A DNA stretch of 64,000 bases from the NCBI GenBank assembly GCA_001792895.1, contig MARA01000031.1:456073-520072 (forward strand), written 5' to 3'. The position numbers and the translations under genes were made by a program. Each line of letters starts with the position of its first letter. The stretch's first letter is position 1. Below are positions 10,041-20,300 of this stretch, in pieces. The stretch is from Lentinus brumalis. Its lineage: Eukaryota; Basidiomycota; Agaricomycetes; Polyporales; Polyporaceae. The notes beneath the pieces are model-generated. The model was not told the DNA's origin and ran no database searches. It saw nothing but the letters and a program-made list of their open reading frames with translations.

Positions 10041-13000
10041 ATGGCGATCAAGCTGACGACCACAAGCCGCTACGGGCTCCTGGTCGTCGTCATCATCGTC
10101 AGTCGCTCTCCCTTGGCATCCGCGCAGCCCCTCACCCGCACCCGCAGATCGGCCTCCACTCCATCCTCAGCTTCACTCACGAAGACTACGGCCGCGCGAC
10201 CTCTTTCAAGAACATCGCCTCCCAGCTCACCTGGAGCTCCGCCTCTGGCGAAGCAGTCCCCGACGAGTACTATGTCCTCGACTCAGACGCCACACACCCC
10301 GACTCCCTCCTCAGCCGACGCGCGAATGCCACCATCCTCATGCTCGCACGCAACTCCGACGTCGACAACGCAGTACGGAGCGCGCGCAGGCTGGAGGACA
10401 GGTTCAACAAGAAGTTTGGCTACCCGTGGCTGTTCTTGAACGAGGAGCCGTTCTCGGAGGAATTCAAGACGTGAGTCTTTCCCTCCGTTCGTGTTTCCCT
10501 TCATTCGTGTTTCTCTCCGTTCGTGCCTTTCCCACTCCTCTCTCCGTCTCTTCTTTCGCGGAGCCGTCGCGTTCTTCCCCCGGTCATTGTTCAAGAGAGG
10601 ACTCTATGCGCACGTATTGCACCCGCAACCCTATGGAGGCATCCCGGTGTTTTGGAAGGGACAAAAGGCATGCCAGTGAGCGAAATGAGACGAAGGGTTC
10701 CGCGGTGCAAATCGCTCGCCTTTTCGCCCGTCCGATACGCGGGTCTGCCTGCGCACGCCCTGGAAACGATTCTGTAATCCAGATCTCGTGTGTATGCGCG
10801 TGGGATCCTTGTGAAGTGCGCTATGCCGTCACCTTGCAGCACGCAAGTACACTCTGCTTTTCCCACTCCTCCCTCCGTCTCTTCCTTCGCGGAGCCGTCG
10901 CGTTCTGCCCTCGTTCATAGCTCGAGAGGCACCCGCACCCGCGTCCCATCTACACGTCCGTCGCTGCGTCCTGACTCGGGAGCAGTCGTCGACGGCATGT
11001 CGATGCGTAGCCATGCCATCCTCTCGTCCCTGGCGTGCTGCCCGCGCATTTGTAGATGATTCTGCGCAGCTGTGATGCACTCTCGGCACTGCAGCATCGC
11101 ACAGTCCAGGGCGCTGTTCCTGAGCACGTACAACGCGCAGACTCTGTTCGGGATCTGGTCCGTGCGAGCCGCATCCGGGAGTCTTCCCCGAGCAGTCGTA
11201 CTCGATAGGCGGAGGAGTGACGAGCATTGCGCCTCGTCTCTGTCTCTCACCAAGGCGTGGTGTCTCCGCGAGGCGTCACGGCTTGTCAGGAGGGTCGGTC
11301 TGAGCGTCCATGTAAGGCGTGGGCGGCGGGGTGGCAGCGTTATTGCAGTCGCCGACGCGCGACGTAGGGCAGGTATCAGGAAATGCAGCGGCATGATCGA
11401 CACTCGCTGTGTCTCTCCCACTCCGTCGCTCGGTCTCTTCCTTCGCGGGGCCGTCGCGTTCTGCCCTCGTTTGTTGTGCAAGAGAGGCTTCTTCTTTCCA
11501 CACCTGCTGCATCCGTGTCCCGTCTACACGTCCTCCGCTGCGCCCACAGTTGGCTCTGCAGATATCCCCCTTCGTCCCTGATGCACAGCTCGCCTGCAAC
11601 TGTGAAGCACTGTTGTAGGCACTGCAGCATCGCACAGTCCCCGGCGCTGTTCCTGGGTACGCATTACGCGCACATTGTCATCGTGATAATGTGCTGGGGA
11701 GCTGCATCCCGCAGTCCTCGTCAGGGCCGTCCCGATCAAGCGTGAGCAGATGGTGATGAGCATTGGTTCTCCGAACCGAAGTCCGTGACTTGCTTGGGCA
11801 GCGCAAGGCTTCCGCCGCATCCAGCAGCCCGTGCACATTCTCGTTTGGACCGTGACAGGTGATTGGGATATGGTGTGTGCACCCGTGTGAGCCGCATCCC
11901 GAAGCGATAGTTGTACTCGACCGGGCGAAGGGACGTATCTGAACGACTAGCATTGCCCGCATCCTAGTGCATTGCTCCGTCTCTGTCTCTCACATCGCAT
12001 CGCGATCTTCCTCGCCCTTTCCTAGTATTTGTCGTCGCGTCGACTGTGCAGCCATGAGTTAGGCATCGCTGACCCCCTCCCTTCCACCAGACGTGTAAGC
12101 AATGTCATTAACGGCGAGGTCACCTTCGGACTCGTCCCGCGCGAGCACTGGTACCAGCCGGACTGGATCAACGAGACGCTCGCGACCGCGGGCCGCGAGA
12201 AGATGGTCGCGGACAACATCATCTACGGCGGGAGCGTGAGCTACCGCAATATGTGCCGGTTCAACTCCGGGGTGCGTCTTCGTCCCTGTCTAGTCTCTCT
12301 CCTTCTCTGGCGCTGTTTGCGAAACCGAGGAGGGGCAAGACGGTAGATGGGCTGATACTGACTCTGGTGTACGCACGCAGTTCTTCTACAGGCATCCGCT
12401 GCTGCAGCAGTACAAGTGGTACTGGCGCGTCGAGCCGGACGTGCACTTCCACTGCGACATCGACTTTGACCCGTTCCTGTTCATGGAGGACCACAACAAG
12501 ACGTACGGTGCGTCCCTTCCCCTCTGCGTGCACGGGAGTTCTGCGCTGACACGCACACGGACAGCGTTCACGATCACGATGTACGAGTTCGGGGCGACGA
12601 TCCCGACGCTGTGGGACAGCGTGAAGGAGTTCGTGAAGGAGCACCCGCAGTACGTCGCGCCGAACAACGCGGTAGGGTACATGTCCGAGGACGGCGGGAA
12701 CACGTACAACAACTGCCACTGTGCGTCTTCCCTCCTTGTTCCTTGATGCGACGAGCTGACGGTGCCGGCACGCAGTCTGGAGCAACTTCGAGATCGCGGA
12801 CATGGACTTCTGGCGGAGCGAGGCGTACACGAAGTTCTTCGAGCACCTGGACAAGAAGGGCGGGTTCTACTACGAGGTGCGTCCGTCCGTCCCCGTTGGT
12901 TTCCCCAACACTATCACTTCTATCTATCCATCACCCCCACCTCATCACCGAATATTGTGCTAACTCCTCCCTTGGCAGCGCTGGGGCGATGCGCCGGTCC

Positions 13001-13253
13001 ACAGCATCGCGGCCGCGCTGTTCCAAAACAAAGAGAAGATCCACTTCTTCGACGAGATCGGGTACGAGCACAACCCGTACACGCACTGCCCCAAGGGCGA
13101 GGGCGCGTGGGCGCGGGGCAAGTGCGGGTGCGATCCGAAGCGCAGTTTCGGTGCGTCTCTCCGTTCCTCCGGGATCGTGGCGTATGTGCTGACCGCTATG
13201 AAGACTACGACGGGTACTCGTGCATGCGGCAGTGGGACCGCATCTGGCAATAA
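10041..13253 (+). CDS. Alpha-1,2-mannosyltransferase, KRE2/MNT1/KTR family (GT15), complete copy 2
   Basis: This is a type II Golgi membrane enzyme expected to transfer alpha-1,2-mannose to O- and N-linked glycans of cell-wall proteins. I join eight exons: 10041-10097, 10148-10470, 12091-12271, 12381-12507, 12565-12720, 12776-12876, 12979-13150 and 13204-13253, giving 388 residues. The start is chosen because MAIKLTTTSRYGLL leads directly into a single hydrophobic signal anchor (residues about 12-27). Then follow the stem, a nucleotide-sugar-fold region (NATILMLARNSDV, YPWLFLNEEPFSEEF) and the catalytic region with EPDVHFHCDIDFDP. The end is a cysteine-rich C-terminus. Length fits the family (about 380-440). 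All splice sites are GT..AG. The third exon is separated by an exceptionally long intron of 1620 bp. The gene looks intact. It shares about 1.5 kb of near-perfect identity with copy 1. Confidence 0.9.
10471..12090 (+). repeat. Expanded 1.6-kb intron built of imperfect tandem repeats
   Basis: The intron begins GTGAGTC after EEFK and ends CTTCCACCAG. A segment TCTCTTCCTTCGCGG followed by GCCGTCGCGTTCT occurs near 10545, 10880 and 11430. A second segment GCACTGCAGCATCGCACAGT occurs near 11087 and 11619. The spacing of about 530-550 bp shows that the intron grew by tandem duplication. Frames inside are short and not coding-like. Confidence 0.75.
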
Positions 13254-13765
13254 GTTGCCCTTGTCGGGACCGTCGTCGGGGCGCTGCTGCCCCCTTCACC
13301 TCCGCTACTACGCATACGCCTCCGGCTTCAGCATCGAGCGGGAAAACGCGCGCACGGACGCTGTAACACCTACCACGCTCTCTCCCGCCCCACCACCCCA
13401 GAGCTCATCTGTACACCTACCCATACCCGTTACCGACGCCGCGGCCGGTCCGACTCTGCGGTCCCAAATTGACTGACATCGCCTTGTGATTCTCCGCATC
13501 ACCATGATGATTATGTAGCAGTGCTCTCCGTCCACGCCCATCGCTCTGGCTAGTCTGGCCACTTGTTCGTCATCTATTCATCAATATCTAATTACTCACT
13601 ACCTTGCATAGACAGTCGTTGTTTCCCTTTGCTTAATTTATCCTCTTTTGCTGCTCTTCGTGTCGATCTTGTTGGAGCAGGTGAACCATGGCGGACAAGG
13701 TGCCGAAACGTGCAGGAAGGAAGAGGTTGCGCTGCTGTCTCGTCTCGTCTCGTTTCGGAGGGGCA
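13254..13765. other. 3' flank of mannosyltransferase copy 2
   Basis: AT content rises after 13500, as in untranslated and intergenic DNA. No gene recognised. This flank does not match the flank of copy 1. Confidence 0.5.
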
Positions 13766-13771
13766 AACAGA

Positions 13772-14878
13772 ATTTGACGCGACCTGCCGCGACCTGCCGC
13801 GACGTGACGCGACGCGTCAGTCCGCGTCACGTCGCGTCAACGTCGCGTCTCGACCTTTCTTGTCTTCCTCCAATCGTCTCCGCACAGGTGTATCCTGAGC
13901 TCAGGAGCGAATCACTCACTCATGAAGACTATATAGCTGCAAATCTACCACTACAAGCCTCCTGTGCCCTCACCAATGACCGTTCCCTGTGGCCCCGCTA
14001 AGCGCTGGTCAGACGCGTACATCAAGACAATGCTCTCCAACTCGTCCGTTAGGCTATGCACAGCAAGCAGAACACCTCTGGGAGTCTGCGCAGGTGTATA
14101 GTATCCATATAGTCCTTACAAAGGTAGCTTTCAACCGTTGCTGGACAATGAGATGACTCTAAGTTCGACCAGCCGCGTCTCGGTCGCGTCACACTCGCGG
14201 CACAGTGCGCGTCATGTCGCGGCACACTCCGCGTCACGTCGCGTCTCGGTCGCGGCACCGGCGCTTATGGCGCGTCAAGGTCGCGTCAAGGTCGCGGCAC
14301 GGTGCGTCTCAGTCGCGGTCGTCGCGTCAGACGTCGCGTTACAACTTCGCGGTCCTGGGCCCAACACGGATTCGGGCTATCACAGTACGGCTCTTTTGTT
14401 AAACCTACGGTCTCCTCAAACTGATCAAATTAATGCTCCTTAAGTCGTAGCCTCCAGGGTGTTTGATGCACATAGCACATCATAAGTATCGGTAAGTGCT
14501 CGAAGTAATCGACTAGTTCCCAGTCTCCCTGACCCTCGGGCTCACTCAAGATGCTTTAGCTGGGACTTTTTAGATTGCTTTTGGGAGCACTCATCAAGTA
14601 CACCATCTGGACGTCCCACGCTTGTGAGTCTACGGGAGACTGTCCACTCATCGAGCTCAAATCTCAGGCTCCAAGTCACTCCACGTCTCCACAGCCCGCA
14701 CTTCGCCACTCAGATATACAGTAAACCCCCGTCGTATATAGACTCTAGCTGCGCTAACTATGCCGAGTCGCGTCCATGTCGCGTCAAGGTCGCGTCTCAC
14801 ACCGCGGCACGCGTGGGCGTCTGTCGCGGCAGGTCGCGTCAAGGCGCGTCACGTCGCGTCAAGTCGCGTCAAATTACT
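13772..14878. mobile_element. Possible non-autonomous element with CGCGTCA-rich inverted ends
   Basis: The left end AATTTGACGCGAC (13772) is the perfect reverse complement of the right end GTCGCGTCAAATT (about 14866-14878). Both arms and a central block (14165-14340) are dense with GTCGCGTCA-type repeats. A 13-bp sequence CGTTTCGGAGGGG occurs just outside both ends (near 13752 and 14886) and could be part of a target duplication or coincidence. No transposase is encoded. Confidence 0.45.
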
Positions 14879-14889
14879 TGTGCCCGTTT

Positions 14890-15270
14890 CGGAGGGGTCC
14901 TCTTTGGGTGCATGACCTATGTTGTAAGGAGCTGTGGGCTCTATGGTTACAGCTGGACGCGCGAATGGCGGCTGGTTCGCGGTAGGTATGTTCGCGCACT
15001 TCCTCAGAACTTCCTCCAACAAGCGTCAACAGCGCCTGTAAGGACTGCAGCCAAATCGGCACTCTCGGACTTCACCTGAGCCATCCTCGCGCATCTTCCC
15101 GGTATTGCACGGTGTTGGAGCGAGCGAGCAAGAGCAGAGATTTTGTTACAAAAGTCAACGTAAGTGCAGGTTGCTTAAATTTTTTGACTATGTCACAATC
15201 CGTAAGTTTTCGCGCATGACGGTATTGCTCTCAACCATGACTTGATCACTACACTTGCGACCACAGCCAA
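14890..15270. other. Intergenic, no gene recognised
   Basis: Relatively AT-rich sequence, including a run of T near 15179, upstream of the gene starting near 15275. Nothing else is supportable. Confidence 0.4.
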
Positions 15271-15274
15271 TTCG

Positions 15275-16607
15275 ATGAACCGTCGCCCATCTACACCCCC
15301 CGTCCGCGCGTTCCAGAGTCGACAGGCTGTCGCTACTTCGGAGGCGGAGATCTCAGATCCCCGCTACTCCGGAGCGGCCGCGAAAGCTGTCTGCGTCGCT
15401 CTCGACGATTCAGCGTAAGAATGACGACTATGAGGTCCAGCAACTCGAGCCGACCGCAGCTCGTCCATATTATGTCGTGACCCGAGCCTCCGCAGACATG
15501 TGTTCTGGCCGCTGCTACATCGGACTCTCTCAGTCGTAAGAATTGATTTTATATCGTTATCGTCTAGCTCACAACGTTCTGTGGCAGAAGTTGGACCGAC
15601 TGGAATGGGCGTGGGATATGCCGTATCGCACGCTCAACGTCCAGATGCGAAAGAACATGCATGCTCGTGAGTGCGGTACCTCTTTATATGCTCCAAGTTC
15701 AACTGCCTCACGTTATGAATATTTGATATAGTAACGCATCGGTACTTTGACTGCACCGACGACAAGAAACATAACGGGTGGTTCTGGTTTCCCGCCAGTG
15801 ATCAACAGATCCAAAACACCATCCGTGCGATGCACGAGTTCTATACGGGTAGATTGGGTAGCGGGACCATTGGTGCAACACCGTCTTCGTATCCCAATCG
15901 GCGACCCAAGCCCGATGAGGTGTGTGTTGTACACCTTGTTATGGTCATTACGATCATGAACCCAGTTTTACGACGAAGCAAAATCGTTCAAGTATCGACT
16001 TGTCCCATTCCCCGCCATGAAGGTAATTTGGTCGGTTCGGCAGCCCGCTCACTTCGTCTCAGAGTTTGATCCGCAGACGCAAGTCCAGTACCCTTTCAAG
16101 GATCTACCGGCTATCTCTCTTTATGTCCCATGTCACTTCGTCATCTGCGACACCGGTAAAAAGCTAATGAGCTTCTTCGGGGGTACTCGTCCGACGGCTG
16201 AACAACTTGAGCTCGATTTCCCTTCCACCTTCACCCCAATCGATCGCTTCGTTATGTCAGTTGTTCGGGACCTCTACGAAGCGTGGATGTGTGTCCGGCC
16301 TGATGCCGAGTGGAAGAACATTGTAGGCCAGCTCACTAACAGTCATTCTGATGGCGGTGGCCACGACGGTCCCTGTGGCCCTTCAAGCCATGGCGGGAAT
16401 GAAGGCGGCGGCGGCCAGGGTCTTCTCAACGAGAACGACGGCCCTCCGCAGGGAGCGCCCGGTGGTGCAGATGCTGTAGATCACCCCTTCGGTCGGCCAC
16501 TGCCAACGTCATCGCTGGCACCGGAGGACTCTGCCTCGTGCCGCGACGTGGCTGGAGGCGAGGAGGCACCGGCAGACGAGGACGAGGAGTGGGAGGATCT
16601 CGAGTAG
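15275..16607 (+). CDS. Conserved uncharacterised Agaricomycete protein, 5' end uncertain
   Basis: Exons that join well read YEVQQLEPTAARPYYVV (about 15428-15538), then HNVLWQKLDRLEWAWDMPY (from about 15569), then THRYFDCTDD with NGWFWFP (15732-15918). The final exon (15967-16607) has KSFKYRLVPFPAM, RQPAHFVSEFDPQTQVQYPF and a low-complexity glycine-rich and acidic tail ending WEDLE. I recognise this architecture as a widespread hypothetical protein of mushroom-forming fungi with no known function. The first ATG (15275) opens a frame of 47 codons that stops at 15416. The conserved block continues in another frame, so either a first intron is missed or the 5' end is frameshifted. Confidence 0.6.
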
Positions 16608-17027
16608 TTTGCGTGGCTGGAGGCATGGGTGGAGGACGTCCGGAAGGCAATGCAGGAGGACGCGTCGCCCCCTTCGCGCGCACAGAAGGCGCCATCTCCC
16701 TCGCCTTCGGGGTAATATTGGGACGACTCGACCTCTGAGCGTTACGCCTGCATTGCCCAGACCTCCTGCGAGGATCGAATGAGGTATGTACATATATCGT
16801 TGTCTTGTCAGCCATCAGCGCAGGGGATTAGCGTTTGCTCATCGAACATCGTCAGATGAGAGTCTCCCGTGGTATGACGGCGCACCAGTGCGCGCTCCGA
16901 TCGTCCAGAGGAGTCAGAACTGGTCGACCCCGGCGGGCCGGGGCGGAGCAGAGCATGAGTCATTCAAGATCTCCAGCTTCAGCGACTTCGACGGGACTCC
17001 TGCCACAACATCTCCCCCACAACAATC
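16608..17027. other. Intergenic between the 15.3-16.6 kb gene and the GNAT gene
   Basis: No gene is recognised. This segment presumably holds the 3' end of the left gene and the promoter of the acetyltransferase, which starts at 17028. Confidence 0.45.
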
Positions 17028-17822
17028 ATGCTGTGGGTGAATAACTACCTCTCCCAGCCCACTACAGCTCCTCAATTTGGAGACGTCCTCCCCGAGGCTG
17101 AGCGCTATGGCCCGACTCCATACGACATCAACTTCGCCTATCCTCTCCATGAGGAGACACTCCAGAGCGACCGTATCAAGCTGGTGCCCTTCATCCCCTC
17201 CGTACACGCCGAGACGTACTGGCGTCACGTCGGCGATCGCAGAACGGAGATCTTCCACTACTATCCCGCCATCTTCACGCTCGAAGAGACCCTCTCCTTC
17301 TTCGAGCTGTTCCTTCGGCGGAACCCGCACACCGTCCTCTTCGCCGTGATCGACAAGACGCGGCCAGACGCAGAGCACCCTGAGTGGGGTGGGAGCCTGG
17401 CGGGCATCCTCGGGCTCTTCGACACGTCCCCGGCGAACCTCACGACGGAGATCGGATACGTGGTCGTGTTCCCGGAGTTCCGCGGCACGCACGTCGCGAA
17501 GCATATGGTTGGCGTACTCCTGCGCTACCTGCTGCAGCTGCCGAGCCAGTCGCCGCCCGGGCTCGGGTTCCGGCGCGTGCAGTGGTTGGCACATCCGGAC
17601 AACGCGGCGTCGGTTGGGTTGGCGCAGCGGATGGGATTCAAGGTTGAGGGAAGGAAGAGGTGGATGTGGGTGCTCCCGGACAATCTCACTGATATGGGGC
17701 CAGCTGGTAGAGAGGGAGATCCTGCGGGTGGGCGGTCTGGGAGGGATTCGACGGTTCTATCTTTGTGCTGGGATGACTGGGAGGGTGGTGCAAGAGAGAG
17801 GGTGGAAGATGTGTTGCACTAA
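17028..17822 (+). CDS. GNAT-family N-acetyltransferase (RimJ/RimL-like)
   Basis: A single uninterrupted exon of 264 codons, predicted to transfer an acetyl group from acetyl-CoA to an amine. The order of GNAT motifs is visible: the N-terminal beta strand DRIKLVPFIPS (about residue 47), then LAGILGLFDTSP and EIGYVVVFPEFRGTHVAKHM (about 125-165). The latter contains the R-G-x-x-V/A acetyl-CoA loop as FRGTHVAKH. Then VQWLAHPDNAASVGLAQRMG (about 190) is the typical N-x-x-S-x-x-L/A-x-x-x-x-G-F motif, and FKVEGRKRW completes the fold. This subgroup is common in ascomycetes and basidiomycetes. The substrate is not predictable; small molecules or peptide N-termini are both possible. The gene looks intact and is cytosolic (no signal peptide). 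Confidence 0.9.
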   Translation: MLWVNNYLSQPTTAPQFGDVLPEAERYGPTPYDINFAYPLHEETLQSDRIKLVPFIPSVHAETYWRHVGDRRTEIFHYYPAIFTLEETLSFFELFLRRNPHTVLFAVIDKTRPDAEHPEWGGSLAGILGLFDTSPANLTTEIGYVVVFPEFRGTHVAKHMVGVLLRYLLQLPSQSPPGLGFRRVQWLAHPDNAASVGLAQRMGFKVEGRKRWMWVLPDNLTDMGPAGREGDPAGGRSGRDSTVLSLCWDDWEGGARERVEDVLH

Positions 17823-18246
17823 CCGCTATGGAGCAGTACATATTACTGGTGTACGCGCGACGAGTCAATCCCTATCACGTTTGTGTAAGGCAATTCTGCA
17901 CATATGGCACCTTTTATCAGGGGGTCTGAAGATGTCTGAAGCCCGTCGAGAGCAAAGTAAGTATCTTCGGTGTCTGCCGCGGGCCGGCGTGCCAGGAGGC
18001 GCCAACGCAACGGTGGCGCGTCGATGTCCAAGTTGAACGTTGAACTTGCACCGTCAGCTTCTGGCTTCATCTAGTCCGCACATCACACTCTACATCTAGG
18101 AGGTCTCGTTGGAGTACGCTTATTTTTTTGGCTTGTAGGTCTTCGGGCGAGTTGGAGTTCTCACGACGCGAACCGAACACCCGGTGACGCGCTCCCGCGT
18201 TGAACTTGAATGGCTCTGAGTCGGACTCGAGAGAAACCTTGAAAAC
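17823..18246. other. Intergenic between the GNAT and F-box genes
   Basis: No gene recognised; contains a run of T near 18122 and no clear core promoter. Confidence 0.4.
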
Positions 18247-19692
18247 ATGATGGGGCGGAGACATGTTACAATTTTATCTGCAGGTGAGTTGGACTTTTTT
18301 TTGCATTACTCCCAAGCTAACAATGCATTAGCGACGCAGAAGTTCCCAAAGCGACTGAACCTTCCGTCAGAGCTCTGGGATCTCATTATTGACCATCTTT
18401 GCGCGAACATCCGCTCGTTGAAGATGTGCTCATTGGTCTGCAAGGCGTGGAGTCGGAGGACTGAGCCCTATCTTTTCAACACACTATCATACTCCTACTC
18501 CAACTACAATGCCCCTGATCCCGAAGATCTCGCTGCTTTCTTGTCCGCGTCGCCGCGCATCGCACAGCACGTCCATACTCTTCGATACTCTCGATGGATC
18601 AACTTCCCGTGGTCTACGCTCGTGCGCATCCTGCTCTTCCTGCGCAATATCCGCAACTTGGAGCTTGACCGAGTGCGGATAGTCGATGAACCCGATGTAC
18701 ATGAACATCATTTGTGTTCGCCTCATCCGCCTCTGGGGCATCTCGACACATTCTCTCTGCTGTGCTGTAAACCCACCGACAGCATCGCGATCTTTCGTCT
18801 CCTAGATATGTTTACGTCCATCGCTCGCCTCACGCTGCATGGCTCTACGGTATCAATGAATCGCACCGCGATGCTGATCGAACTGTCGGAGGTGTATCCC
18901 ACGAGACTGGCCGTGGACACTCTGTCCACGGAGAACTTGTCGTGGCAGTTCTTATCCTCCATGGTACACCGTCAGTCGACGATGGCGAGAAGCGTCACCT
19001 CGCTGCGCCTACGGCTACCGTCGAACGTCTACGGGTACTACCCGCCGCCAGCCATTGGGACGGTGCTGGACATACTGCAGTCACTGCGGCACTTCCAGTT
19101 CGGGCCGTTAACGGACACTGGCATACAAACGATGATAGCCCAGGGACACGGTAAGCATATTCGACGCTTCAGCTCTTAGATCCTCGCGTTGATTGAGTCA
19201 CCAGCTCTGGGGCAGATGAATCTCCATCGATGCAAGAGGCTGCAAATCGTGGAGTTCACGCTCCCTACGCTGCTACGTGCAACTGGCTTGCGTGAACTGA
19301 TTCACGTACTAATCACGACTTTGTCTCTGCCAGCCTCAGTTCGGGAGTTGCGATTCTCTTTCGTCGGACATGTTCCTCGGTGTTGCGCACCGCCGAAACG
19401 CCAGGCTCTGCTTGAACACTTCTTGTGGGCGGAGCTAGACAACAGGATGTTGGCGATGCCACCGCGCGTTCACTTCCGATTCGCTTTTGCGGAGGTCCGT
19501 GGTGCCCAGAAACGGTATCGAGAACGAGAATATGTCGATTCGTTCAGGGCGTTCTGCACTACCACTCTCCCAGGCGCCACGGAATCACAAAGGCTCTCGG
19601 TCTTGGCCGAGGTACCTGTCTCTGCCAATGCAATTCCAGGTTGTCCATGTCCGGGATGCTGCCGCGGTTTCATATTGGAGGAGTGTGATTGA
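18247..19692 (+). pseudogene. F-box protein gene with an in-frame stop
   Basis: F-box proteins recruit substrates to SCF ubiquitin ligases. Exon 1 starts at ATG 18247 and an intron (about 18283-18331, GTGAGT..TTAG) precedes the F-box: LNLPSELWDLIIDHL then CSLVCKAWSRRTEPYLF. A leucine-rich C-terminal region follows (LVRILLFLRNIRNLELDRV, IARLTLHGSTVSM). The frame runs to TAG at 19177-19179 (RRFSS-stop). The same frame then continues without further stops to 19692, with protein-like sequence ending CPGCCRGFILEECD. A GTAAGC..TTAG pair spans the stop, but it would make an intron of only about 29 bp, shorter than is usual. I favour a recent nonsense mutation or an unusual mini-intron. Upstream stretches are fully open, so decay is slight. 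Confidence 0.65.
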
Positions 19693-20224
19693 ATGAATAC
19701 TCTGTGGTCTGTCATAGGGTTTTTGATCGCCGGTATGTGCTTCGTTCTTTCCCACATTTCCTTGATTTCCCGCTGACTGTTGACCGTTTCTCCAAATCTC
19801 CAATTACGCAGCTACAACTCGCCCAAATCCTGGTACGCGAAGGCATGCACCGAAGGAGTGTGGTACAATAACTTGAATTTCTTGAACTTATGCTCCATCT
19901 CTCTTGGGGCCGCTCTTCCAGAGCGGCATGTATCTCGATTGCTTTCCGAGTCGGCTACATAGTGACAATTCAATTGACATGACCCAGTGCTGGTTCTGAC
20001 ATACTTACACTCGACAGTTCTGCGAGAAGGACCATGGACTTACCAGCAAACGTATATCGGCGTCATAGAATGGATATGTGGACTGCCGGGTTCCGGGAGC
20101 GTGTCATGGTGTTCTGTCGCGAATATCGGCCTGAAGGTCACATTTGTGTCCAAATTCGCGTCTCCCCGGACGCGTCCTGACGCGTGACATAACGCGTCAA
20201 TCACATCACACATAGGGCGTCACT

Positions 20225-20290
20225 CCGAACTTCTTCTTCTCCTCCTTCCTCCTCCTCCTTCCTCCTCCTCCTCCTCCTCCTCCTCTTCGT
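20225..20290 (+). repeat. CTC/CTT pyrimidine microsatellite
   Basis: An uninterrupted pyrimidine run of CTTCTT and CTCCTC triplets lies just upstream of the F-box relic starting at 20301, as in many fungal 5' untranslated regions. Confidence 0.8.
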
Positions 20291-20300
20291 CTAGATCTGT

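Noticed and set aside
10041..10147. Reading the first exon of the mannosyltransferase straight through as VSRSPLASAQP
   Set aside because: That frame does not lead into the conserved exon; splicing GTCAGT..CCGCAG gives a continuous hydrophobic anchor followed by FTHEDYGRATS.
17077..18036. Overlapping plus- and minus-strand frames of 60-226 codons in the acetyltransferase region
   Set aside because: They are shadows of the intact GNAT frame, which alone carries family motifs.
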